A stretch of DNA of 64,000 nt from Candidatus Leptovillus affinis (GTDB lineage Bacteria; Chloroflexota; Anaerolineae; Promineifilales; Promineifilaceae): NCBI GenBank assembly GCA_016705235.1, contig JADIYP010000006.1:930001-994000 (forward strand), in the 5' to 3' direction. Below, one piece after another: positions 52,578 through 60,238 of the stretch. A program made the position numbers and the translations under genes. The notes below the pieces were generated by a model. That model did no database searches, was not told the origin of the DNA, and was given only the letters and a program-made list of their open reading frames with translations. Within the stretch, counting starts at the first letter, position 1. Each line of letters starts with the position of its first letter.

Positions 52578-54611
52578 ATGGACACAAGATCAACTCCCAA
52601 TGGCCAACTCTCAATTCCCGTGAAACGCTCGCTGTTATTCCTCGCGCTCATCCTCTTTCTGGCATTTGCGCTGCGAACCTACCAGCTTACCACCATTCCC
52701 CCCGGCCTCACCCACGACGAAGCCAATCACGGCCGTGAAGCCCTGGGCATTTTAGACGGCGTTTATCTCTTTTATTTCCCACTCAATTACGGCAGCGAAC
52801 CCCTCTACAGCTACACCGCCGCCCTCAGCATGGCCTTGTTTGGCGAAGGGTTATTGGCTCTGCGGCTGGTAAACGTCATTTTTGGCGTGGCCGCCATCGC
52901 CATCACCTATTTGTGGGCGGCGCGCGCCTTCGATAGGCAGACAGCCCTGCTGGGAGCCGCCCTGACGGCCGTTTCCTTTTGGTCCCTGGCCACCAGCCGA
53001 CAGGCGCTGCGAGCCGGAATGCTGCCCTTTTTCACGGCTACGGCCGTCTTGTTTTTCTGGCAAATCGTCAGCGCCAAACCAGACATTTCCGTGCGGCGGC
53101 GCTGGCTGACAATCATTGGCTTCGGCGTCTCCGTCGCGTTCACCCTGCACATCTACCTGGCCGCTCGCGTGGCCTGGCTCATGTTTCCCGCCTTCCTGCT
53201 CTATCTGGCGTTGGCGCAGCGCGACACCTTCCGCCGCGCCTGGAAACCGGTCCTGGCCGGGCTGCTCCTGACCGGACTGCTCGTTATCCCCATGTTTACC
53301 TACCTGCGCCTGCACCCGGAGGCGCTCACCCGGCTAGACATGCTGGACGGACCGCTGCAATCATTTCGCACCGGCAGCCTGCGGCCGATTTTGACCAATC
53401 TTTCTTCTGCGCTGCTGGCTTTTATCTGGCCGGGATATGGCGACCAATTCCTGGCTTACAACATCCCTGGGCGGCCGGTATTTGAAGCCGCGACGGCCGT
53501 TTTCTTCGTCTCAGGTCTGTTGGTGTGCCTGTGGAACTGGAAAAAACCAGCCTACGCCTTCCTGCTGATCTGGTTTGGCGCGGGCATTCTCCCATCGCTG
53601 ATTACCGGGGCGACGGCCAATACCACCCGCAACATGGCCGCCCTACCGGCCATCTACCTCATACCGGCCGTGGGATTTATCGCGCTGGCTCAGGGGGTGG
53701 TGGCGCGCTGGGGAGAAGATAAACGGCCGTACCTGCGCCTCGCCGCCCTTCTTTGGCTGAGCATTGCCGGATTTGTCACCCTGCGCGATTACTTCTCCCG
53801 CTGGGCGCAGTCCCCCGACGTGCGCGGCGCGTATCAGGTCAATTTAGTCACCGCGCTAGATTATCTGGCCCAAAATGAGATTCCTGCGCCCATTGTCATG
53901 TCCACCGTCTATCCCGGCCCGGCCCACGACAGTTCCATTGCCCTGGTGCTGCGGCCACACGCCGCCGACGATCTTCATTGGGTTGATGCGCGCCGCGCCC
54001 TGCTCTGGCCCGGCGGCCGCGGCGGGTATGCCCTCATTCCCACGTCCACGCCGCCGCACCCCGCCTTCAGCCCGTTTTTACAGCCGCTCGATACCCAAAG
54101 TCTGCGCCCGAATGATTTGGACCCCGGTTTTACGCTTTACAAGCTAACGCCCAATCCAGGCGATGGCAGCGGCACGGCCGTTGCCAATTTCGGCGACGCG
54201 GTTTACTTGCTGGCCGGGGTGTGGCTGGATGAGGAAGTGATGGCCGGTGAAACGGCCGTTTTCCAAACCACCTGGCAGGTCATCGACCCCACCCGCGTCG
54301 GCCCCAACGTACCGCCAACATTCACCCCCGATACTGTTTTCTTCACCCAGGTACTCACTCCTGAAGGGGTTGTCTTGGCGCAGCAAGACGCATTGGATGC
54401 CCCTTCCTGGGCCTGGCAGTCCGGCGACCTCTTTGTCCAACTCCACGCCATCACCGTGCCCCCGGAAACGCCGCCAGGAACCTACCGCACGATTGTCGGC
54501 ATGTATGATCGCGCCTCGCTAGAACGGCTGCCCACCCTCACAGCCGATGGAAAGCCCGGTGAAAGTTTTGCAGACGGCCGTGCGCTTATCGTCACCCAAC
54601 CTGCCAATTAA
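52578..54611 (+). CDS. GT-C (family 39-like) membrane glycosyltransferase, paralogue A
   Basis: A 677-residue polytopic protein with about eleven membrane segments in the first 430 residues and a soluble C-terminal part. The first outer loop has TIPPGLTHDEANHGREALG, with Asp-Glu as the likely catalytic acid of GT-C enzymes using polyprenyl-phosphate sugars. The external C-terminal region (about 470-677) is beta-rich. It is clearly homologous to 60239-62335 and more distantly to 62332 onward. ATG 52578 follows TGGGAGTTG, which also starts a TTGGGAGTTGAT/ATCAACTCCCAA hairpin straddling the start. Confidence 0.85.
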   Translation: MDTRSTPNGQLSIPVKRSLLFLALILFLAFALRTYQLTTIPPGLTHDEANHGREALGILDGVYLFYFPLNYGSEPLYSYTAALSMALFGEGLLALRLVNVIFGVAAIAITYLWAARAFDRQTALLGAALTAVSFWSLATSRQALRAGMLPFFTATAVLFFWQIVSAKPDISVRRRWLTIIGFGVSVAFTLHIYLAARVAWLMFPAFLLYLALAQRDTFRRAWKPVLAGLLLTGLLVIPMFTYLRLHPEALTRLDMLDGPLQSFRTGSLRPILTNLSSALLAFIWPGYGDQFLAYNIPGRPVFEAATAVFFVSGLLVCLWNWKKPAYAFLLIWFGAGILPSLITGATANTTRNMAALPAIYLIPAVGFIALAQGVVARWGEDKRPYLRLAALLWLSIAGFVTLRDYFSRWAQSPDVRGAYQVNLVTALDYLAQNEIPAPIVMSTVYPGPAHDSSIALVLRPHAADDLHWVDARRALLWPGGRGGYALIPTSTPPHPAFSPFLQPLDTQSLRPNDLDPGFTLYKLTPNPGDGSGTAVANFGDAVYLLAGVWLDEEVMAGETAVFQTTWQVIDPTRVGPNVPPTFTPDTVFFTQVLTPEGVVLAQQDALDAPSWAWQSGDLFVQLHAITVPPETPPGTYRTIVGMYDRASLERLPTLTADGKPGESFADGRALIVTQPAN

Positions 54612-54630
54612 CCGCCGCCCATTGACAGAA

Positions 54631-54668
54631 AGACCCAAAGGGTTTCAAGAGGCAACCCCTTTGGGCCT
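54631..54668. repeat. Short-loop member of the AGACCC repeat family
   Basis: AGACCCAAAGGGTTTC and AACCCCTTTGGGCCT pair around AAGAGGC. The compact loop makes it a likely transcript-end hairpin between the glycosyltransferase and the regulator gene. Confidence 0.75.
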
Positions 54669-54687
54669 GTATCGATACTCTAACTTT

Positions 54688-57492
54688 ATGAAATTATCAC
54701 TCTCCATTCTGGGTCCGCTGTTCATTCAAGTGGATGAAGAGCCATTACCAGAATCCCGCGCAAAAAAGATCGAAGCCTTGCTGCTTTACCTGGCGGTCGA
54801 GAACGGCCGTCCGCACCGCCGCGAAACCCTTGTTGGCCTTTTCTTCCCCGACGTGCCCGACGACATGGCGCGCGCCAACTTGCGCCAAACCCTCTCCCGA
54901 TTACGCCGTCTGCTCTTCGATTTTGACAACGACATCCCCTTCCTCATCCAATCACGCGAATCGGTCCAGTTTAATCCGATCAGCAACCATTTTGTCGACG
55001 TGCAGCAGTTTCAGCGGCTGCTGGATGGCTGCGACACGCACAACAAACAACCAAATAACCAGTGTTCGGCCTGCATGAGTCAATTGCAACAAGCGGTCGC
55101 GCTGTATCGCGGCCCATTTTTAGAAGGCTTTTTTCTGGAAGAAAGCCCGGAATTTGAGAATTGGGCACAGTTGTACCGGCAGCACCATCACCAAAATGTA
55201 ACCAACGCTCTCCTGACACTCGCCCACTATTATGAGGAGCGTGGGGAATATGGACCAGCCACCGCGCAAATTCGCCGCCTGTTAGAACTGGAACCCTGGC
55301 AAGAACAGGCTTACCAACAACTTTTAAGGCTGCTGACCAATCAAGGCCAGCGCACCATGGCCCTGGCGCAGGCCAAAACCTTCAGCCGCCTGCTGCGAGA
55401 AGAATTAGGCGTCGAACCCGCTGCCGAAACCCTGGCCGTTGTGGAACAAATCACCGCCGCTGGTGAAACCCGACCGCACAATCTGCCCTTTTTTACCACG
55501 GTGTTTGTGGGCCGCGAAGAAAAACTGGCCCAAATTCACCGGGCGTTGGTGCGGCCAAACTGCCGTTTGCTCACCATTGCCGGCATGGGCGGCACTGGCA
55601 AAACACGCCTGGCTTTGGAGAGCGCCCATCGGCTGGTGGATGGCTTTGATGGCCCTTTTATGCATGGCATTTATTTTGTCGCCCTGGCGGCGATGGATCC
55701 CATGGATGGCGAAAACGCTCTGACTACGACGCTGGCCACGGCCGTTGCCGAAGCCATCGGCCTTGTGTTTTCCGGTCCCCATCCACCGCTAACCGAACTT
55801 TTAGCTTTCTGCCAAAATAAATCCCTCCTGCTCATTTTAGACAATTTCGAGCATCTCATGCAGGCAGGACGGCCGTTTATCCAAACCATTCTCAGAAATA
55901 CCCAACACGTCAAACTGTTGGTCACTTCCCGCGAGCGTCTGAAGTTGACGGAAGAATGGGTGGTCGATCTTCAGGGGTTGCCCTTCCCCACCAAAGCCGA
56001 GGCCACCGACGAAGACTCTCAGGCTGTGCAGCTTTTCATGAATCGCGCCCAACACGTCGCCGGGAACCTGTTTTCTGAATTTTCCGCCAAAGAGCGCACG
56101 GCCGTGCGCCGCATTTGCCAACTGGTTCAGGGTTTGCCGCTGGCCATTGAACTGGCCGCCGCCTGGGTCCATGTCCTCACCTGCCAGGAAATCGCTCAGG
56201 AAATCGAAAACAACCTCGACGCTCTCACTCAGACCACGCCTATTCATGATCTGCCGCAGCGCCACCGCAGCATTCGCGCCATTTTTGCCCATTCCTGGCG
56301 GCTGCTCTCGCCCCACGAGCGAAACATCCTCAGCCAACTGGCCATCTTTCGCGGCGGTTTCGGCCGTGAAGCTGCCGCCATTACCGGAGCCAGCCTGTCT
56401 GACCTGGCGGCGTTGTTAGACAAATCTTTGTTACTGGCCGATTCGGGGAAAAAAGAAACGGCCGTCACCCTCACCGCCCGCCGCTACGATATGCTGGCCA
56501 TCCTCCGACAATATGCTATGGAAAATTTAACCCCTGAAACCGAAAACGATCTGCGCCAAACCCACGCCGTCTACTTCACCACCTTCATCGGCCAAAAAAA
56601 AGCCAGCCTGGAAGGCGGCGACCAGGCGCGCACCCTGGCCGAAATCCATCAGGACATTGAAAACATCCGCGCCAGTTGGCAGTGGGCTGTGCTAAACGGC
56701 CGTGACGACATGCTGCAAACGGCCGTAGAAGGATTGGCCATCTACTACGATTTACGCAACTATTTCCAGGAAGGCGCCGATGTGTTCCGCTTCACGCTGG
56801 CCAAACTCACCGCCCGCTGGGGACACTTGCCACCAGATCGATCCTGCGCCATCTTGAAAGCGAAGCTGCAGGCCAGGCTGGGTTGGTTTGTCTATCATCT
56901 GGGCGAAGTGGAAAACGGCCGTGCCCTCCTCCTGCAAAGTCTAACCGATCTGCGCGCAATGGACGCGGCAAACGAACTGCTCTTCAACCTCAATTATTTG
57001 GGGGCCATCGCCCGCCACCAAGAAAAAATCGTCGAAGCCGAAAACTTTCTACAAGAAGCCCTCGTCACAGCGCAAACCAACGACAATCAATTTGCCGCCA
57101 GCATCGCCCTCAACAACCTGGGCCAGCTTGCTTCCCAACGCGGCGATCTGGAAACCGCCCGCGCCTTATTGGCCCGTGGGTTAACCCTGAAACAGGCCAT
57201 TGGCGACCGTTGGGGCGAGGCGTTCACCTTAACCTACCTGGGACGCGTCGCGCAGGCCAGCGGCGATTTTGCGGCCGCCAATCAACTGTTGCAAGAAAGC
57301 TTGGCCATCAGCCAAAGCCTCGGCGATAGGCGGGCGCAGGCTTTCGCCCTCCGCAGCCTGGGACACGTTCATCTTTTCCTGGGTGAAGATGCCGCCGCTG
57401 AACCCTACTTTCAAAAAAGCGAAGCGCTGTTTCAGGAAATCGGCAACCTGGACGAAGCCCAACGCACGCGCCAACGCCTGAAAGAAACCTGA
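54688..57492 (+). CDS. BTAD-domain regulator with NB-ARC-type NTPase and TPR repeats
   Basis: A 934-residue regulatory protein of the AfsR/SARP-like kind. Residues 1-250 have a winged-helix part (LSILGPLFIQVDEEPLPESR) and a bacterial transcriptional activation domain (RGPFLEGFFLEESPEFENWA, LEPWQEQAYQQLLRLLTNQG). An NTPase follows with P-loop GMGGTGKTRLAL (299-310), Walker B SLLLILDNFEHL and the GLPLAIELAAAW motif. From about 690 on, tetratricopeptide-like repeats (GRALLLQSLTDLRAMDAANE, NLGQLASQRGDLETARALLA) occupy the C-terminus. It probably controls genes in response to a ligand bound by the TPR part. Target genes unknown. Confidence 0.9.
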   Translation: MKLSLSILGPLFIQVDEEPLPESRAKKIEALLLYLAVENGRPHRRETLVGLFFPDVPDDMARANLRQTLSRLRRLLFDFDNDIPFLIQSRESVQFNPISNHFVDVQQFQRLLDGCDTHNKQPNNQCSACMSQLQQAVALYRGPFLEGFFLEESPEFENWAQLYRQHHHQNVTNALLTLAHYYEERGEYGPATAQIRRLLELEPWQEQAYQQLLRLLTNQGQRTMALAQAKTFSRLLREELGVEPAAETLAVVEQITAAGETRPHNLPFFTTVFVGREEKLAQIHRALVRPNCRLLTIAGMGGTGKTRLALESAHRLVDGFDGPFMHGIYFVALAAMDPMDGENALTTTLATAVAEAIGLVFSGPHPPLTELLAFCQNKSLLLILDNFEHLMQAGRPFIQTILRNTQHVKLLVTSRERLKLTEEWVVDLQGLPFPTKAEATDEDSQAVQLFMNRAQHVAGNLFSEFSAKERTAVRRICQLVQGLPLAIELAAAWVHVLTCQEIAQEIENNLDALTQTTPIHDLPQRHRSIRAIFAHSWRLLSPHERNILSQLAIFRGGFGREAAAITGASLSDLAALLDKSLLLADSGKKETAVTLTARRYDMLAILRQYAMENLTPETENDLRQTHAVYFTTFIGQKKASLEGGDQARTLAEIHQDIENIRASWQWAVLNGRDDMLQTAVEGLAIYYDLRNYFQEGADVFRFTLAKLTARWGHLPPDRSCAILKAKLQARLGWFVYHLGEVENGRALLLQSLTDLRAMDAANELLFNLNYLGAIARHQEKIVEAENFLQEALVTAQTNDNQFAASIALNNLGQLASQRGDLETARALLARGLTLKQAIGDRWGEAFTLTYLGRVAQASGDFAAANQLLQESLAISQSLGDRRAQAFALRSLGHVHLFLGEDAAAEPYFQKSEALFQEIGNLDEAQRTRQRLKET

Positions 57493-57529
57493 ACAACGGT
57501 TTGCAAATTACCCAATCCACATTATCATT

Positions 57530-58537
57530 ATGTCTATGAGCGAGCGAAAAACAGTCGACGACCTGTCGGTAAAAGAGCTAGAACAGGCTCTTTACCGCAA
57601 AAAAAGGCAGCAGCGATTGCAGCGATTGGAACGATTGCAGCAAGACGGCCGTCTGGTCATTGTCGATGGATTGGCCGCGCCAAACCCTGCCCCGCCGCCG
57701 CTGCCGCGCCCCTCCGCCACACCCACCGGCGCAATGCGCAACTATGTTTTAGACGTAACCGAAGAGGAAACGGCCGTTCCCCATCCCCAGCGCCCAGGCA
57801 TCCAATGGCGCTGGATCACCAACAAATTGCTCCTGCTCATCGAAATCGGGGCCATTTTGGGGCTAATATTTGTCCTGGCAACCCTGTGGCTGACCCGCCA
57901 GGAACTTAATCAGGAATTGACCCAGGCGCAGCAAGTACAGGTCGCCAGCATAGCCTTGCCCACGCCCACGGCCACGGCCATCATCGGCCTCGTGGTGCTG
58001 CCCAGCGGACACAAACCGCCGGTAAACGGCCGTCCCGTTGAAGCCGGCGAAGCCGGAGACATCCCCGCCCACCTCATGCCCGCCATGAACGCCTACATCC
58101 CACCGCCCATCCCCACCCCCGGCCCGGAACAAGCCCGACGCGTCGAAATCCCGGCCATCGGCGTAGACAGCACCATTGTCCAGGGCGTCGATTGGGACCA
58201 ACTTAAAAAAGGGGTAGGCCAGCTTGTCAACGCCGCCCAACCCGGCCAGGAAGGAAACCTGGTCCTGGCCGCTCACAACGACATCTTTGGCGAAATTTTC
58301 CGCCATCTGGATAAGCTGTCACCCGGCGACGAAATCATCATTTCCACCGAGCGGCAAACCTACACCTATGTCGTCAGGGAAATAAAAGTGGTCGAGCCAA
58401 CGGCCGTTTCCGTCATGGACCCAACCGCCCACGCCCAAACCACCCTCATCTCCTGTTACCCATACCAGATCAACACCCAACGCATCGTTGTCTTTGCCGA
58501 CCTGATCCCCAACGCCAAATCCCCCACGAATGGTTGA
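57530..58537 (+). CDS. Sortase (class D/E-like)
   Basis: A 335-residue transpeptidase with an unusually long N-terminus: about 95 cytoplasmic residues rich in Arg/Gln/Lys (RKKRQQRLQRLERLQQDGR), one membrane segment (LLLLIEIGAILGLIFVLATL, 101-120), a Pro-rich linker and the sortase barrel. The catalytic triad is recognisable: His249 in LVLAAHNDIFG, Cys309 in TTLISCYPY and Arg318 in TQRIVVF. It would join surface proteins to the wall or to each other. No protein in this window ends with an obvious LPxTG-type sorting signal, so its substrates lie elsewhere. ATG 57536 is a possible alternative start. Confidence 0.9.
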   Translation: MSMSERKTVDDLSVKELEQALYRKKRQQRLQRLERLQQDGRLVIVDGLAAPNPAPPPLPRPSATPTGAMRNYVLDVTEEETAVPHPQRPGIQWRWITNKLLLLIEIGAILGLIFVLATLWLTRQELNQELTQAQQVQVASIALPTPTATAIIGLVVLPSGHKPPVNGRPVEAGEAGDIPAHLMPAMNAYIPPPIPTPGPEQARRVEIPAIGVDSTIVQGVDWDQLKKGVGQLVNAAQPGQEGNLVLAAHNDIFGEIFRHLDKLSPGDEIIISTERQTYTYVVREIKVVEPTAVSVMDPTAHAQTTLISCYPYQINTQRIVVFADLIPNAKSPTNG

Positions 58538-58562
58538 CGCCCCTCTGGGCTTGTGCTATTAT
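58534..58562 (+). promoter_or_regulatory. Promoter of infC-rpmI-rplT
   Basis: TTGACG (58534-58539), a 17-base spacer and TATTAT (58557-58562) form a near-consensus promoter that overlaps the stop of the sortase gene. It gives infC a leader of about 100 bases. Confidence 0.8.
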
Positions 58563-58669
58563 TCAGCCCGAACTCCGGTCCAAATGGCCGGATTGTTTGT
58601 TCTTAATACCATTTTGCGATTACCTGAAAAAATGGGAATTGCGCCATACGTAACCTGGAGAGTTAGGAG

Positions 58670-59245
58670 ATTCGCAGAAGAAAAAGTAAACCAAAGAGCA
58701 GTAGCAGCACCAGCGTCGAGTATCGGATCAACAATCGGATTCGCGTCCGCGAAGTTCGGTTAATTGATCAGAACAATCAAAATCACGATGTGGTGCCGAC
58801 TCGCAAAGCCCTGGAGATGGCTCAAGAAGCCGGTTTAGACCTGGTTGAGGTCGCTCCAAATGCTGATCCACCCGTTTGCCGCATCATGGATTATGGCAAA
58901 TTTGCCTATGAAAAAACAAAACGGGAACGCGAGGCGCGCAAACATCAGAAACAGATTGAAATCAAAACGCTCAAGCTGACCCCAAGAACCGCCGGTTTCC
59001 ACCGCGACATCTTGGTGAAAAAAGCACGCGAATGGCTGGGTGAAGGGAAAAAAGTCAAATTTCAAATACGCTTCCGGGCGCGCGAAATCACTTATCCTGA
59101 AATTGGCCAGGAGATGCTCGAAGGCATTGCCACCGAACTCGGTGATGTGTCTGAAGTTGAGCAAGCGCCTAAATTAGAAGGTTGGTCGATGACCCTCATG
59201 CTTACACCAGAGGGGCAGAAGGTAAAAAGTCAGCCAGCCGAATAA
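58670..59245 (+). CDS. infC: Translation initiation factor IF-3 with an AUU start codon
   Basis: IF-3 prevents premature 50S joining and checks the start codon. The conserved protein begins well upstream of any ATG or GTG: the frame opens after a stop at 58664-58666 and reads RRRKSKPKSSS, VEYRINNRIRVREVRLIDQN and onwards to DPPVCRIMDYGKFAYE, a full IF-3 of 191 residues. ATT at 58670 lies 9 bases after GGAG (58657-58660) and is the only sensible start. This is the classic rare AUU initiation of infC, by which IF-3 limits its own synthesis. GTG 58790 would delete the conserved N-domain start. Confidence 0.93.
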   Translation: MRRRKSKPKSSSSTSVEYRINNRIRVREVRLIDQNNQNHDVVPTRKALEMAQEAGLDLVEVAPNADPPVCRIMDYGKFAYEKTKREREARKHQKQIEIKTLKLTPRTAGFHRDILVKKAREWLGEGKKVKFQIRFRAREITYPEIGQEMLEGIATELGDVSEVEQAPKLEGWSMTLMLTPEGQKVKSQPAE

Positions 59246-59260
59246 CAAACAGCGTCATTC

Positions 59261-59285
59261 CAAAAGCCCCAGAGGGGCTTTTTTG
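59261..59285 (+). terminator. Hairpin with T run between infC and rpmI
   Basis: AAAAGCCCC-AGA-GGGGCTTTTTT is a good rho-independent signal inside the operon and may act as an attenuator, reducing rpmI-rplT transcription relative to infC. Confidence 0.8.
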
Positions 59286-59297
59286 TGAGGGATAGAT

Positions 59298-59546
59298 ATG
59301 CCAAAAGCGAAACAAAAAAAATATAAGTTGAAGACGTATAAAGCGGCAGCCAAACGCTTCCGCATGACGAGTACCGGCAAAGTAATGCGCACGAAAGGCG
59401 GCAAAAGCCACCTTCGTCGGCGTAAATCGGCCCGTACCAAGAATCTGCTCGGCAGAATGTTGGTTGTAGAATCGGCCGGCGACCGCAAGCGCATCAAACG
59501 CATGGCCCCGTACATGAAGAAGTACAAGGCGAATCCGCCCAAGTAG
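59298..59546 (+). CDS. rpmI: 50S ribosomal protein L35
   Basis: An 82-residue, highly basic protein. MPKAKQKKYKLKTYKAAAKR, FRMTSTGKVMRTKGGKSHL and MAPYMKKYKAN match L35; it is longer than many bacterial L35 proteins (about 64 residues) owing to extra residues at the end. The ribosome site GTGAGGGATAGAT precedes ATG 59298. Second gene of the infC operon. Confidence 0.96.
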   Translation: MPKAKQKKYKLKTYKAAAKRFRMTSTGKVMRTKGGKSHLRRRKSARTKNLLGRMLVVESAGDRKRIKRMAPYMKKYKANPPK

Positions 59547-59643
59547 TCGTATCGGAACCAGGTAACTGGTAATGTCGCTGCCTGGCCTCGGTTGGACAAC
59601 CAGCTTGAGTGTCCAGAGCTAAATGAAATGCGAGGTATGAATT

Positions 59644-59997
59644 ATGAGAGTTAAAGGTGGGTTTACAACCCAACGTCGCCACAAGAAAACCCTGGCGATG
59701 ACCAAAGGCCAATGGGGAACACGCAGCAAGCTGTTCCGCCGTGGCAACGAAGCGATGATGAAATCCTACTGGTACGCATACCGCGACCGTCGGGTGCGTC
59801 GTCGGGATTTTCGCCGCCTGTGGATTGCCCGTATTAACGCGGGCGCTCGCCAGCAAGGCATGAGCTACAGCCAGCTGATTCATGGCTTGAAGCTGGCCAA
59901 TGTTTCTTTGGATCGCAAAGTTTTGGCAGATTTGGCCGTGCGCGACGAGGTTGCTTTTGCGGCCGTCGTGGATGTAGCCAGACAAGCATTAGCCTAA
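59644..59997 (+). CDS. rplT: 50S ribosomal protein L20
   Basis: A 117-residue protein that binds 23S rRNA early in 50S assembly and in other bacteria represses its own operon. RVKGGFTTQRRHKKTLAMTK, YWYAYRDRRVRRRDFRRLWI and ARINAGARQQGMSYSQLIHG are canonical. Last gene of infC-rpmI-rplT, followed by a terminator. The 97-base rpmI-rplT spacer may hold the L20 binding site. Confidence 0.97.
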   Translation: MRVKGGFTTQRRHKKTLAMTKGQWGTRSKLFRRGNEAMMKSYWYAYRDRRVRRRDFRRLWIARINAGARQQGMSYSQLIHGLKLANVSLDRKVLADLAVRDEVAFAAVVDVARQALA

Positions 59998-60020
59998 ACA
60001 AACGTTTAGCCCCTCAACAA

Positions 60021-60060
60021 ACAAAAAGCGTCACGCGATTTTCGCGGTGGCGCTTTTTTT
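60021..60060 (+). terminator. Rho-independent terminator of infC-rpmI-rplT
   Basis: AAAAAGCGTCACGCG and CGCGGTGGCGCTTTTTTT pair around ATTTT; the T run ends the ribosomal operon. Confidence 0.9.
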
Positions 60061-60070
60061 ATTTGGGTCT

Positions 60071-60132
60071 TAGACCCTAAGGGTTGCCCTGGAGAGGTTA
60101 AGCCATTGGGAACTCAAACCCTTAGGGTCTTA
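60071..60132. repeat. AGACCCTAAGGGTT inverted repeat, single copy
   Basis: AGACCCTAAGGGTTGCC and CAAACCCTTAGGGTCT arms surround about 32 bases. It lies in the gap between the rplT terminator and the next glycosyltransferase. Confidence 0.88.
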
Positions 60133-60238
60133 AACTTGGAGCGATAAATCGTCATGAACGGTGACTGAGCGCCGGACGGCCGTAGTTGTCTCTGCCCCAC
60201 CCTTTGAGTAATATCCCTGACCGGAGTTGGCAAGATTA

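Noticed and set aside
58530..58763. A 77-residue gene beginning at 58530
   Set aside because: It overlaps the infC promoter, leader and true N-terminus in another frame and has no family match.
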